64,000 nucleotides of DNA, taken from positions 558,001 to 622,000 of the forward strand of contig JAJTUP010000003.1 in the NCBI GenBank assembly GCA_021399435.1. Direction: 5' to 3'. Position 1 is the first letter of the stretch. Every line of letters starts with the position of its first letter. Positions 1-12,600 of the stretch are shown one piece after another. The notes beneath the pieces are model-generated. The model did no database searches and had not been told where the DNA came from. It was given only the letters and a program-made list of their open reading frames with translations. Source of the stretch: Diaporthe sp. PMI_573 (taxonomy: Eukaryota > Ascomycota > Sordariomycetes > Diaporthales > Diaporthaceae). Position numbers and translations under genes: made by a program.

Positions 1-369
1 GACTACGACCCGGCGCAAGAGTCCCTCGCCGAGCGGATCTCTGCCCTGCGCGACATCATCCCGCCGACCACGCGCTCCTGGTTCTGGGAGAAGTACCAGG
101 CCACCCACCGCGTCGTCAAGGGCGTCATCTTCTTCGCCGGCCGCTCCATGTGGTCCATCTCCGTCTCCGCACTGCTGATCGGCGTGCCCTTTGCCCTGTG
201 CTGGGCCGAGGAGCAGCAGGTCATCGCCATGGAGCAGGAGGCCCGCATGCGCGAGATGGGCGCTGATGTGCTCACTGCCGGTGGCGGCGAGGGCGGCAGC
301 ACCGCAGACCTCGTCGGCCAGCACCTGGGCAAGGAGGGAGGTGTTGAGGTCAAGGCTCCTGGACTCTGA
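1..369 (+). CDS. tom22: Mitochondrial import receptor subunit Tom22, 3' part (partial)
   Basis: The frame is open from the first base of the window, so the 5' end of the gene lies outside. The visible 122 residues begin with an acidic/amphipathic stretch (DYDPAQESLAERISALRDII), then the family's typical PPTTRSWFW segment, then one hydrophobic span around SISVSALLIGVPFALCW and a short C-terminal tail rich in Gly and Glu. Tom22 is the tail-anchored central receptor and organiser of the TOM complex in the mitochondrial outer membrane, with its N-terminal domain in the cytosol and the tail in the intermembrane space; the visible layout fits. The gene ends with TGA at 367-369. It is tail-to-tail with the mitofusin gene on the other strand, another outer-membrane protein. 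No intron is seen in this part. Confidence 0.9.
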   Translation, partial: DYDPAQESLAERISALRDIIPPTTRSWFWEKYQATHRVVKGVIFFAGRSMWSISVSALLIGVPFALCWAEEQQVIAMEQEARMREMGADVLTAGGGEGGSTADLVGQHLGKEGGVEVKAPGL

Positions 370-1431
370 GCGGTTTTACGACTGCTTTTTCCTTTACTTA
401 CTGAGCGAGCGGGGAAGACGACAGGAAAAATTCAGGCAACTGAGAGAGGCCTGCTGTGGTGAGCCCTCAGGGAGGAAAGGTTTGCATCATCGCACTGTAC
501 AAAAAAAAACATCTTCGGCAAGGGTCCAGGGAACGAACGGATGGATCGTTTCCTCACTTACCACTGTCAAAACGACTTGCATCTGAGAGCACACTTTCAT
601 GAACGAGTGGTGGCGGCGAGGAATGAATTGTCTCGCTGCAAACGGACGAGAACCACAACGCGAGATGCCAGGCGAGACGTTTCAACGAATGCGTGTACAT
701 TAGCTCAGACCTGCTCTGCACAGCAACCAGGCAAGGTTTCAAAACGGGGCGGCTTTTGGAATTCTCATCTCTCCCAAGACGGGGCTGCGAGAGGGTTCTC
801 GTGTTACATAGCCTTTCTTCTATTTCCTCTTGTCTTGCATGGACACGCCTCAGCTGGCTCGGAGTACCGGCTGAAGGTAAATTGACAACGGGGAATTGAA
901 TCATGATTGAACAAAAACTTTGACCAATGTGATCATTTCACGCTGACTTTCGAGCAACACCGTGACATGTGATTTTGGCGCTCCTCAAAGACGTGAGACT
1001 CGTGTTTCTCGTGCCACGAAAGCCAGGACATTCTTCACATGCGTCTGTCTATGGTCGAAATCGCCTTTGAAACATCTTCCATTTGATTTTGAGTCCTTAA
1101 ATGAATCACTCAAAGTAATGCTTGGTTTTTATTGTATAAACCTGGGGAGTAAGCCTCTCCTTAGTCTTCGTATACGTCACACATTAACCACGGACACAAC
1201 GCGAGGAAGGGAGGAGAAATATTGGGCATGTGACACGTATAACTTCATTCTCTACAACGCCGTTCGATGTGCTGTTCGGGTTCTTCTAAAATAAGGGAAA
1301 GCTAGCCTGCAAGAGGACTGAGTAGGGGGTATTTTGTTTTGCATAGCAACGTCATCAAAAGAAAGAAAACAAGTCCAGCGAAGCTTCCGACATTCTCCTT
1401 TTTATCTTTCCATTGTCGAAAAGGGCTTCAA
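370..1431. other. Convergent 3' flanks of tom22 and fzo1
   Basis: About 1 kb between two stop codons on opposite strands. It probably holds both 3' UTRs. I see no coding frame with family resemblance, no repeat and no RNA gene. Confidence 0.5.
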
Positions 1432-4220
1432 TCATTGCCCACCGAGAGGGTGGTTGTCCAGGTCGACGGCCTCGACCGTCGACCGCTGCTGCGCGCTGTC
1501 CCGCGTGAGGTTGGTGAAGTACTTGAGCGCGTCGCTGCTCTCCTTCTTGACCTTGAGCGTCTCCTCGCGCTTCTTGCCGAGCTGCTCCACCGACCGCTGG
1601 AGGTTGAAGACGACGTGGTCCTTGGGCGTGTGCAGCACCTTGCGCACGGAGCCGGATATGCGGTTGGCGTTGCTGTGCGCGTACTCTATCGCCTCCAGTT
1701 GGGCCGAGATCTTGTTGGAGAGGCGGTGGGGTAGGGAATGGGGGATTTGGCTGAGGACGTAGTAGCCAGCTGCGAGGGCTGTGAGGTTTGTTAGTTTCAG
1801 TTCCATGACATTTACCGGGGGAGAATTCACGTACCAGCAACAACCACGCCAGGAATGACCATCCTGCGGAGGTTGTCGTTGCCCATCACGCGGGCTACGC
1901 TCAAGGCGTGGTTCATCCAGCCAGCACCACCGATCATCTGGCTGCCAACTGCTGTGGCCACCGTCAGAGCCATGCCCGTTCCAGCCACCTTCTCTTGACG
2001 CTGTATCAGAGTCGACCAGTCCACAAAGTCCCATAGCTCGGTCGGGATGTCGATCTGCTTGGCCAGGACGTCACGTCTGCGCCGGAACATCACATCTGGG
2101 TGGAAGTTGAGTCCGGTATACTCGCTGCCCAGGTGCAAGATTCCGAGCTGCTTGATTGCGTTGACGCCACCGACAGCCTTGCCACGGGCATACTCCTCAC
2201 AGTCGTTGACGCAGGCCTGAATACCTTGCAGCATCGCCTCCTTTAGATTCTCAGCATAGTCGAATGCCTGGAAAAGCCCAGGGTAAGGGACGTCGAGATC
2301 CTCATCCGCATGCACAATCGCCAGGTTGAGACTGCTGCGTGTGTGTTGATAGACGTCGTCGCAGGTCTCGTCTATCGTGTGGTTCACATCCTCAGTGATC
2401 TTGTTCTGGGCCTTCTTACTGGCTTCCAACTGTGGCTCGAGTTCTCGGAGCTCCTTGCCCACCCTCTCAAACTCTGACTGCGCAACTTCTGCGTTGACGT
2501 TGGCCAAGGAATGCACGTCGTTCAAAATATTGAGCAGGTAATGCTTCGCAGGTGCCAGCTTTGAGCGTGCCCGCTTCTCCAGGACGAATCTGCGCAACGA
2601 CTGCTCAAGATTTTGGAAGTCTCGGAGCTTCTCCTTGTCTTTGCCCTTGCCCTTTGGGTCATCACTTGGGTCATCACCGCCGCCGCCTCCACTCGAACTG
2701 CCGCTTCCGCCTCCGTCAGGACCACCCGGCGGCGATGGGGCCACAGGAATCGCATTACTTGACACGAAATGAACTAGTTCTGATGCTTCCTTGGAGGTCC
2801 TCGGGCTTATGCCAGAGACTTGATCGAGTATCATCTTCTGGCATCTCTGCTGGTCTCTAATCATGTCAAAGCCGTTGACGACGATAAAAAGATACGCCTT
2901 CTCTGAGGCCGCTGCCCACAAGAATTCCTTGGCTGACTGGGTGAAGTGGTTGGCGGCTGAGACCACAAATACCACAACGTCAATCTCTTCCTGCCTCGCA
3001 AATACGGCGGTGGTCTTGGTCGTGTCCGAGTTGAGGCCCGGCGCGTCGATGAGCGCGATGTCAACGACACCATTGTTGAGCAACGACTCGTCGATAGTCC
3101 GGACATCCTTGACGTAGACCTTGCACATCATGTACGCCTCGTTGTCGATAACAATCTTCTCGAGCTCGTACAAGGCGTAAACGTCGTATGTTGTTTCGTC
3201 ATTCCGGTCGTATGTAGTATCCTTATGGACAGCGTGAACCTCTTCAATACCCGAGTTCTCTCGCGCATCCAGAACCTCACAGAAGATGCTCGTGCAGGGC
3301 TGCTGGTCTTCCGGTAGGACTTTTCTCCTCAGCAGCGCATTGCAGAAAGTGGACTTTCCAGCGTTCAGATCACCTGTGATCAAAACTTTGCTGGCCGTAT
3401 CTTCGATTCGTTCCCGCAGGTTCAACAGGTGCTTGATGCTGGAGCTGATCTTGCCGTCAAGGAGGGCAGCGATTGAGCCTTTCTCCAGAGAGTGCACCAG
3501 TTGCGTTTGATGTAGAGCACCCAGCTTCAGGTCCAGCTTCAGCACAGAGAACTCCTGGGCGATCTGAGGGGTGACAAGCCTGGGCTCTGCGGCCGGCCGT
3601 CTCTCGGCCGCCCTGCTCGACTCGGCCGCCGCAGGGTCCTCTCCCCACGTGGCGGCGCGCCGCATAGGTGGCGGCGAAATAGGTGAGGATGCGGATGCGC
3701 CGGTGAAGTCATCTAGGTGGGAAAAGGTTTGTTGGTATTTGGGCCTCGGGGGCGACGAGGGTGGGGCCTCGGATTCGGCGCGCTGGACGGAAGGGTAGTG
3801 GGCGGGCCATTTCACGTTCTCCTGTTGAAGCTCCTTGAGAAGATCGATGACCCTGTTGATGGCACGGTTGAGGGCGCCGCGGTGCTGGTTGTACCAGAGC
3901 TGGTGCACGGCACTCGGCTGCATGCGACGATCGGAGCCGGGCGTGTCTGCGTGGGTCGCCGAGTCCCAGGCCGGAGAGCCGGGCACGAGGGCGTTGCCGA
4001 CGCCACCGCTGGCGACAGAGCCGCCGTAACCAGAGTCGCGCTCGAGAAGCTCCTTCAGGTGTGCTGCGTGCTTGGAGGTCGATCCACTCCCGACAGTCAT
4101 GTACGTGTGCTGTCTCGTGTTGCTGCTGGACTGATTCGCGACGTCATCGGAATTGGAGGACTCGTCGTCGGGTCGAGCCACGGGCGTCTTGCCCTTGCCG
4201 TTGAAGTAGTCTTGACTCAT
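1432..4220 (-). CDS. fzo1: Mitofusin, outer-membrane fusion GTPase Fzo1
   Basis: Dynamin-family GTPase that tethers and fuses mitochondrial outer membranes. The model has two exons, 4220-1835 and 1778-1432, giving 910 residues; the 56-nt intron has a GTACGT donor and a CTCACAG acceptor. The N-terminal third is disordered (poly-Ser/Pro). The GTPase domain shows a P-loop GDLNAGKST (about residue 283), a G3 motif DAPGLNSDTT (about 390) and a G4 motif NGFD (about 447), where many family members have NKFD or NRWD. A Gly/Ser/Asp-rich insert follows (about 490-530), then helical regions. Near residues 745-805 are two hydrophobic segments, and the second is interrupted by the intron. The C-terminal tail has a heptad-like helix. 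The start MSQDYFNGKG is preferred because it begins the conserved-looking part; an in-frame Met lies 43 codons upstream at 4349. It shares a 626-bp upstream region with the VPS2 gene. Confidence 0.93.
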
Positions 4221-4846
4221 TGTGATTCGTAAGTGTCCATCGGAGGTGATAGGGGAGGGAGGATGGTGGGAGGATTGGAACAAAGGGGGCAGCCCAGGGT
4301 GACTCTTATTTTTCGCGGAATGGAGCTTCAATACCGTGACTTCATGCAACGAGAGGCGAATGGCTCCACGATTTTTTGTCGGCAGCCATGGGTTGATCGG
4401 GCGGATTTCGATGACATAAGCACGCCGAGGTAACGGCGCGGTAGCAACAGGCGAGCAGTAGACTTTCCGCTGCGGGACATTTGGCTTGCAGCAAACCTAC
4501 TGTAGCATGCAGTGAAAGCAGGTACGTATAGGCCCAGGCCTCGGGACCTTGGCGGGTGCTTTGCTGCAGCCTGTCCCGGCAGGACGCCAAGTGGGAACAC
4601 TTCAACCGTCAACCTTGGATTCCCTGCCGGTGACGAACACCTCTCGTTGATCTCCCATCGACTACAATACAACACCTCCAGGCAGACCGACCCCCGAGGA
4701 ATCCCCTGTGCCGCTTCGATCCATTCGATCTGTGTGACCGTTGTCTCGGTGCAGCCTCCGCTCACAACATCATCGCCACTCGCTGCCACCGATAGCGCGA
4801 TACTTGCCTTATCACGCACGCACACCCCGGCCTCGGTCCAGGCGCC
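4221..4846. promoter_or_regulatory. Shared upstream region of fzo1 and vps2
   Basis: The start codons of the mitofusin (minus) and the ESCRT-III gene (plus) face away from each other across 626 bp, so both promoters must sit here or overlap. I see no clear TATA box; the part nearest VPS2 is C-rich. Short open frames here show no family resemblance. Confidence 0.55.
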
Positions 4847-5798
4847 ATGAACGTGAGCAGAAGCATGCAGGTCGTGAGCAGGACGTGGAGGATCAATCTC
4901 TAACTAACCATCATACCTGGCTTGCAGATCCTAGAATGGGCATTCGGAAAGCGCATGACGCCCGCCGAGCGTCTGCGCAAGAACCAACGATCTCTCGACA
5001 AGGCCATCCGTGAGCTCGACCAGGTCCGGGTCAAGCTGGAGAAGCAGGAGAAGACGCTGGTCACGCAGATCCGGCAGAGTGCACAGAAGAACCAGATGGG
5101 CGCTGCGAAGATCCAGGCCAAAGATCTTGTCCGGACGAGAAGGTGCCGTCGCCCCTACCGCTGGGCCATGTACGCGAGAGGAGAAAGGCTGATTCTTGTT
5201 CCTTCAGATACATCGAGAAGTTCTACGGCATGCGGAGCCAGTTGCAGAAGATATCTCTGCGGCTACAGGTGCGGCTATAATGGCCTTAGGCCTAGCAACT
5301 GGAACAGCCTTGACTAATGTGCGGCATGCAGACCTACCGGACGAACGAACAGATGATGCAGGCGATGAAGGGCGCCACGATGGCGCTGGGAAGCATGAAC
5401 AAGAGCATGAACCTGCCCCAATTACAAAGAATAGCTATGGAGTTCGAGAGGGAGAACGACATAATGGACCAGCGGCAAGAGATGATGGACGATGCTATCG
5501 ACGATGCCATGGACACCGGCGTGGAGGAGGAAGGCGACGAGGTCGTCGAACAGGTCCTGGAGGAGATTGGAGTGGACCTGAGCCAATCTGTAAGTGCCCC
5601 GGTTCGAATGCTCCCTCCTACTGCTCGGTGTGGCTGACTAAATGTTTCTCTCATCAGCTTGGCGAGACGCCTTCAGGCCTGCCGACCACCGCTGTGGCCG
5701 AAGGAAAGGTAGCCCAGGCGGTTGGCAGTGGAGGTGGCGGCGGACCCGATGCTGGCGATGATGATCTCCAGGCTCGCCTGGACAGTCTCAGGAGATGA
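4847..5798 (+). CDS. vps2: ESCRT-III subunit Vps2/Did4 (CHMP2 family)
   Basis: Charged multivesicular body protein that polymerises with Vps24/Snf7 on endosomal membranes and recruits Vps4. Five exons: 4847-4852, 4928-5142, 5208-5268, 5332-5589 and 5658-5798, giving 226 residues. The first exon is only ATGAAC (Met-Asn), followed by a GTGAGC donor. The second opens with ILEWAFGKRMTPAERLRK, the hallmark N-terminal helix of Vps2. The core helices are basic (RTRRYIEKFYGMRSQLQKI), then comes the conserved KGATMALGSMNKSMNLPQLQ stretch, an acidic helix (DDAIDDAMD) and a C-terminal MIM1-like motif (LQARLDSLRR) that in this family binds the Vps4 MIT domain. All junctions keep frame. The length is usual for fungal Vps2. 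Its two-codon first exon is invisible to simple open-frame scans. Confidence 0.95.
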
Positions 5799-6727
5799 TG
5801 CAACACCCAGGGCATGACAGTGTCCCTAATGACGAGCTCATCTCACTGACGGTGGTATCACATGCTGGCGTTATGGATCTGTTTCACGGAGGGCAGGTAA
5901 AGGCAGTACCGTTGTTACTTGTTGTGATGGGAGGCAATGACTCGAACTCTTGTTGCCTCCCCTCAAGCTTCAGTGCAGGCGCAGCCCGGATCTGAGATTG
6001 GTTTTCTCATGAGTCGGGCCGGGCTGAGCCGAGTCTTTGCAGCATACACACAGGTTACTGCTGCCTATCAGACGCTTTTGGTTGACCTGGGGCGGTGGCA
6101 TTGCCCTAGCGAAAGGGGATAAAGATTTATGAAGACAAAAGCCACGACCCAACATAGCATTCTCACTTTTTGCCCAACCAGCAAGGTCCTGCATCTGCCC
6201 CCTGGGGCAGGAATATGCTAGGCACCAACACATGCAGAGCTGCCTGGACGGAATGAGTGTGTCTTACTTGTACTGTATGCAGCCGCCACGCAGACTGTCG
6301 GGACTAATAGGTGGGAAGCAGCTTCAATAGCTCCCGCTTGCTCTGTACCCACAAGGAGCATATTATGTGGGTAGGTATGCACAGGGTGATGTGATGGGCA
6401 GGATATCACTGCAGTTGCATTCTGCTGTCCGTCCAGCCAGGTCAATATCCACAACGGGCGGGCAAGTAGTTCTAGGGAATGCCACTGGCTGGAGGAGCTA
6501 CAGATGCTTGCCGCCTTAGAGTTTCGCGGCGCTTATTAGCACCTGATATGCTGCATGCTGCATGCTGCGGCATAGGTACCTAATTGAACGTGTGAGTGGT
6601 GTGTGGTGTGTGGCAACGCTGTGGCAGAATGACCGGCATTGTACGCCAACCAGATTGAGACTAGAAAGTGCATGTGCTTGAGTTGTGTGTGTGTGACTGG
6701 GCTAACGGTAGGAATGTCAATCAGTTG

Positions 6728-6752
6728 CCAGTTTCCAGTTTCCAGTTTCCAG
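6728..6752. repeat. 7-nt tandem repeat (ccagttt), 3.6 copies
   Basis: Three perfect copies of ccagttt followed by ccag. It is a short simple repeat in intergenic DNA. Confidence 0.9.
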
Positions 6753-6850
6753 CCCAATCCAGTCCGGGGCACCTCTGCCTTTCATCCTTCCACCCTCCAC
6801 CTGCCTTGTTATTACCAGCCTTGACTGTGGAGTATACGTTGTGTGCGCCT

Positions 6851-6883
6851 CAGTCAGTCAGTCAGCCAGCCAGTCAGTCAGTC
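6851..6883. repeat. CAGT/CAGC tetranucleotide tract
   Basis: Eight tetranucleotide units, mostly cagt with two cagc variants in the middle, in the leader region of the phosphatase gene. Confidence 0.9.
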
Positions 6884-7747
6884 GTCACAACCACAATCAT
6901 TCCTTTGATACTACAAACAAAAACCCGCCCAGCTGCCCGGCATTTGTTTCACGCATTTGCTTGTCCTCGCCCGAGCTCCCTTGAAAACGGGGCCCCCTAC
7001 ATGGGAAACCTAGCCACCAGCGTCATTGCACCATTACATCATCCTGTCTTTTGTCACCTCCAAGACCCCAGCTTGCCCAGTATCCACTCCCCCGAGTTGT
7101 CGTTGTGGCACCCTTGGACCTTCAAACCAAACAACTCTTGACTCCCAGCTACATGCTAGTCTGCCTGTCTACAGTACCTTCCCACCTGACTGTGAGCTTG
7201 TACCCATAGACGGCGCCCTGTGAGGTCACCAAGGTCAGTGAAAGAAAGCCCAAGCCCCCTTGGCCGTGCGTGCCCGCCACCCCAGGCTGCCAGGCCCCAG
7301 CCCGATTCAGTCGTCTATGTATAGTTCAGCTGGGCAGCTGGCTCCGCTCCGTTGGTACCGCGGGGAACTCGTCGCCCTGCAACCACCAGACTGCACACCC
7401 TACCTACATCACCGCCCGCATTCCTACCGCATCAAGACCCAACCTTCAAACCCACCCACCTGCTGATCTCACCACAGTACACAAGTCAAGCCCGACAAGG
7501 ATTTCCTAGTTCCTGGGTTTTGCACGCAATTGCCGTCTTGGCTTTCCCTTCAACATCCCCGCGACAGGACACGACACTACCTAAGTACGCGCTCAGCACC
7601 GCTTCACGCCAACTTGCACCCGCACAACGTCATCCCGCCCACGACAGCAACCAAAACCCCACACCTCAATCACCTCCATCCTTAAGCAACCTGGCAGGAT
7701 CCAAGCGGCGCAGTCTCTCCTCTACCGGAGGTCTGCTGTTCAATAAG

Positions 7748-9601
7748 ATGTTCGGCGGCTCATCCGGCTCCTCGCCAAAAGCAGAGAGCAACCCCAGCAC
7801 CAAGACGGACAACAAGTCTCCCTCCCCCTCGCCTGAATCCCCTGGAGGGGCTGCCGAGAACGGCTCCGGCGGCGCCTCTCCTATTTCAACAACCAAACAC
7901 GCTGAACAGATCACGACCGGAGAGAAGCGCAGCGGCAATGGCAGCCCCCCGAGCACCTCGGCCACGCCAAAGAGGAGGAGCAGTGGTGTAAGCGGAAAGG
8001 CCAGCAGCCTCATTGCGAGCGCCAAAAACACTCTCAATTTCGCTCAGGGCGGCAGGTCCGGCAGCGACGCGGGCTCAAATGCTCAGACGCCCATCCAGAA
8101 GCTGGGCAAGGATGATCCGTCCCTTGTCGTCCCCCAGGGCCAACACAACAACGCTGCCGGCGAGTCACTCCCGGGGCCCAGGTCTACATTCCGAGTTGGC
8201 GTTTGGGAAGATAGGAACAAGAAATGCCGAAGGACCATGGAAGACACCCACGCATTCCTCTACAACTTCCTCCACACCCCTGCGCCTGCCCTTGCTTCCG
8301 AGACGGGCAGTGCCAAGTCTCAAGCCTCCTCCGACGAGACCAACTCGCAGGCTCGCGGCGAGGGCATGATCGAGACCGACAACGGCTACTTCGCCATATT
8401 CGATGGCCATGCTGGCACATTCGCCGCGGACTGGTGCGGGAAGAAGCTACACATCATACTAGAAGACATCATCAAGAAGAACCCGAACGTGCCTATACCG
8501 GAACTGCTGGATCAGACCTTTACGACCGTGGACTCCCAGCTCGAGAAGCTACCACTTAAGAACAGCGGCTGCACGGCAGCTGTCGCGGTGATGCGTTGGG
8601 AGGATAGGGTGCCGAGCAACTCTTCTCAGACGGGGTCCCAGTCGATCGCACCAGCCTTGGCCAAGGCCGCGGAGAAGCCCTCTGAAGGGACCGACGCGAA
8701 ACCCGAGGCCAAGCAGAACCCGGAGGCCGAGCACGCCAAACTCAAGGGCATCGCATCAAGACAACGCGTTCTGTATACTGCCAACGTTGGTGACGCCCGG
8801 ATCATCCTGTGCCGCTCTGGCAAGGCCCTCCGTCTATCGTACGACCACAAGGGTAGCGACGAAAACGAGGGGAAGCGTATCTCCAACGCCGGTGGTCTTA
8901 TCCTTAACAGCAGGGTCAACGGCGTTCTGGCGGTAACTCGGGCGCTCGGCGATTCCTACATGAAGGACCTGGTCACCGGACACCCATATACCACCGAGAC
9001 AGTGATCCAGCCCGACATCGATGAGTTTATTATCATTGCGTGCGATGGCGTAAGTCACAATCCCCTACTTTAATCCATTGGAGTCCGCTGACGGTGCCTC
9101 TAGCTCTGGGATGTCTGCTCTGACCAGGAAGCCTGTGATCTTGTGCGCAACGTCCAAGACGCGACAACAGCTGCGAAGCTGCTGGTAGACCATGCATTGG
9201 CCCGGTTCAGCACGGACAATTTGTCATGCATGATCGTTCGGTTCGACAAGGACGCACTTGTTGAGAGCCAGGCAAATAGAAGCAGCCGCCTTGGCGTCGA
9301 AGGGGATCGCGTGCCCGCCGGCGGCAAGATCAGCGAGACTGAGAAGATCGTCAGCGCCGCGAAGAAACAGATTGCAGATGGTGGCCCTGCCGTGGGCGTG
9401 TCGGCGAGCAACAGCGGCAGAGGCCGCGAACATATACCCGCGTTGAACGACGAGAGTGGAGAATCGTTCACGCCGACAGCGATTGAGGGCACCGTGGAGG
9501 AGGAGCCCGCGCAGATGGATGGCGAGGCCGCAGACCCCGCGTCAGGGAAGCCAGTAGACCCCAAAGAGGTCAAGCCGGATCCGGCACGGAAACAGTCTTG
9601 A
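7748..9601 (+). CDS. ptc1: PP2C-type Ser/Thr protein phosphatase, Ptc1-like
   Basis: Metal-dependent phosphatase; Ptc1 in yeasts dephosphorylates MAP kinases of the osmotic and cell-wall pathways. Two exons, 7748-9049 and 9104-9601, give 599 residues; the 54-nt intron starts GTAAGT and splits the conserved ACDG|LWDV motif. After a Ser-rich disordered N-terminus (about 150 residues) come the PP2C motifs in order: RRTMEDTH, the metal-binding DGHAG (about residue 218), [17 protein letters not shown] (about 347), LAVTRALGD and [10 protein letters not shown]. An insert of about 55 residues rich in Ala, Lys and Glu sits between SGCTAAVAV and ANVGDARI, and a roughly 120-residue disordered tail follows the domain. 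The motif wording matches Ptc1 better than Ptc2/3. The start at MFGGSSG is inferred from composition; in-frame Mets exist upstream, the furthest at 7352. Confidence 0.88.
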
Positions 9602-12600
9602 ATCTGAGATGGACCGCCTCGTGGCTTTTTGTTCCGGACATTTGTGGAATTTTACAGGTCTCATATCAATCAGTAGGCGCCCCCGAGGAGCACCGTAGGA
9701 AGGAAGGAGTTTGGCAATAAGGGGGCTCCACCAGGGGCACGGTATGATGGGAGAAGAGAAGCAGGAGTGCGGACACTGTCGGATGTCAGGCCTATCCGCC
9801 GGGCTCCTAGCTCTGCAGGGGAGGAAGGGGAGCCCATGGGCAGAGGGAAGACACAGGCGAGAAGAGCGAGAAGAGCGAGAAGAAACGACTTTGTCACTGT
9901 CATTGTGCTTTACAGGCGAGGAGACATGGGCACATGAAAGTTGCGTGTGATGTATGTGTATGCTTTTCAGCGTCCCTAGGTATTATGCCTTTATGCCTTT
10001 TTTCCCTTCTATTTTGATGCCGTGCAAAATCCAGTCACAGACGACCTGACATTTCCGCTTCATGTGTCCCGTCAAGGTAGCCTTCTAGAAGGAATGGGCG
10101 TAAGTGTTCAATGGAACGTTTCTGAAACCAGATGCGATCGATCTGCTATATTGATGCGTGATCCGTGATGCATAATGACGGGTGATCAATAATTGCCTTT
10201 TGTTTTTTCTTATACTTTTCTTCTCTATTCCTCCTGCATGTACATGATCACCGATCTGGTTTCGAGGGTGCGATACGCCCCCCCCCTCCAATGGCTGTCC
10301 GGCTTGACACATGAGACCAAACCAAATCTTGGGAAGAAGGGGAGCCGAGCCCAGAGCCCTGGGATTCTGGGAAAGGCTGCCGCCCGAGCCGCCGCATGGG
10401 GGCGGTCCAAGGGTTTGACGTTCGCACTGACCACCCGCTCATCATTCAAGGCTCGGGACGGTCTCAGGGGAGAAGTCTAACGATGCGTGTGTGTGTGTGT
10501 GTGTGTGTAGCTATATTAATGTGTGTGGCGCCGCCTGGCTTGTTACGTGGGACCTGGACATAGCACTTAGATTTACCAGCGGCGGACCACGAGGCTGATC
10601 CATCTGATCGGAATATCCAATAGCAATAGACTCTATGCGGCATGTGCTCTGTGCCTGGGCGATCGTCTCTCGCAACAGGCCGAAGCTGCCGGACCTGCAC
10701 TAGCCAGGGCAGGGGCAGGCAATGATCAATCCATCTCGCCCGCAACCCACACGCAAACCCATCCGCCCACCTGGCCGTAAGATGGGCAAATAACGCCGTG
10801 GGCTCCGTCGCACTCTCCGAGGATCTTCAGCTATGGGGCTCTCTCTCTCCCCAATTTAATGACGGACGAAAGAGGGCGTTACGGGTTTAGGAGCGGGGGG
10901 AGGAGGGTTTTTTTTCTCTCTCCAGAACTGCCATAGGGGCAGATGGAGGGAGGGGGTGGGCAATCGGCAGCATCAAAGGGGGGCCAAGCGGAGGGCGAAG
11001 CGCGTGGAGAATGTGTGCGCGACGTGTCACTTTATCTCGATCCGATGCTCGTTCATGCAGGTCTGAAATTCGAAGGGTCTGATGCCATGTGTGTGAGCGG
11101 GCCGGTATTTGTGTGCTTGTGTAAGAGAGTGAGTGAGTTGTACCGTCCGAACATACAGTCAAAGGGCTTGTAGGACACGGTGCTGTGGCCGTGGACCGTG
11201 GTACCGCTGAACATTGGGCGTGATACTGTAGAAGACACAATAGTCTCCGCGGGCGGGCCAAGAAGGCCCAGAGGGCAGATGAGCAGTAGCAGGATGGGGC
11301 CCTCAGTATTATTAGCCATTAGCCAACGAAATATGTGGGTGAGGCGGAAGATCATGCATGCACGCCGTCTGGCCCGCCTGTTGATCCGTGGATCGGCAGG
11401 TCATACTTCCACACGCGCGGCAGGGATCCGGCGGTTTGTCAAGAGGGCACACAGTAGTTGAAACAATGACTTGGGGGAGTAACCAGGAAAGAGGTGAAAG
11501 TGACAGGTGCGGAATGCAACGGCGAGAGATTGGTCTGAAAAGGCACGCGGCTCTCGCCCAGTCGTGGCCATTATCAATCTCACGAGCAGCCGGTCCGTCA
11601 TTTCATGGCGGGGGGGCGGGCCTCGGGAGGAGGGAGGGGCGCCATATGGGGGAGAAGGGCACTAACTAATAACTCACACTTATAAAGGGGGCGTGAGGGC
11701 CAGTGAGCGCGGCGGGTGAGTGCTCGGTGGAGACGATCATGTCTGCCCGCAAATTTGATTGTACGAAAAGAGTCTGAGGATGAGCAGAGCGAGATGGACC
11801 TCTGTAATCAGCCAGACAAGCCAGAGCTCGCAAGACCGTCCTACCGTCCCATCGGTGATTTATGTCCGAGGTTCACGCAGTCGCCAGTCACGTCTGGTAC
11901 CTGGGTACACACGTACACACACGCAACAGCAAGCACAGTTCATTTAGAGGACCCCCGAGACGGGGACAGCAGGGGAGCTCCCTGTCGGGACAAGCAACGC
12001 CAGAATTTCCAAACGCGTTTGTGGCCCCAGAGTCCAGACGTCTATCTAAAGTAGACTAGGAAGGTGTCGTCAATCAGAGTGCATAGACTGGCTACAATAT
12101 ACCCATGATACTGTCACTGTTAGCAGGCCGCTTTTATGGGGAGGGGAAAAGCGGCCCAGGCGATCTCAGACTCATGCTCGTGTGTGTCTCTGTCTCTCTC
12201 TCTGTCCCCAGGGTTTTGTTTGTCTTCGCCCTCGCGTCCTTGCCCTCGACTCACGCGTCCATGATTCACGATGTTCAGTATATAAGTTGTTGTCCAGGAT
12301 ATCATCAAACGCCCTCCTACCGTACCAGCGGGACCTACATATATAGAAACAGATACACACTACCAAGCACTGCTTGCAGACAGAAGTCTGTTTCGGACGA
12401 GTCAGAAGCGAGTCCTGCGTCGCCTGTCATATCTCTCCCCACAATTGACCAAAGAGCTTCTTTTCCGACAAACCACTTTGCCTCCCGCCGGACGCAGCTT
12501 ACCGCCTGGCTTTTTCATTTTCTTAATTCTCCATTTCGGGAACTGTGTTTTAAGATTCGCCGTACCTTACGGAGTGCAGCCCTTGCCTTGTGTCGCAATC

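Larger units (their letters stand above)
5799..7747. other. Intergenic region and long leader upstream of the PP2C gene
   Basis: About 1.9 kb that I read as the vps2 3' UTR followed by the promoter and a C-rich leader of the phosphatase gene. It contains two small tandem tracts listed separately. I see no convincing gene. An open frame continues in phase upstream of the chosen phosphatase start as far as 7352, but its composition is Pro/Thr/His-rich leader-like. Confidence 0.5.

Noticed and set aside
5601..5612. ggttcgaatgc, resembling a tRNA B-box
   Set aside because: It sits in a vps2 intron, and I could not find a matching A-box, acceptor stem or anticodon arm at the right distances.
5196..5798. 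200-codon open frame within vps2
   Set aside because: It runs through three introns and out of phase with the ESCRT-III exons.
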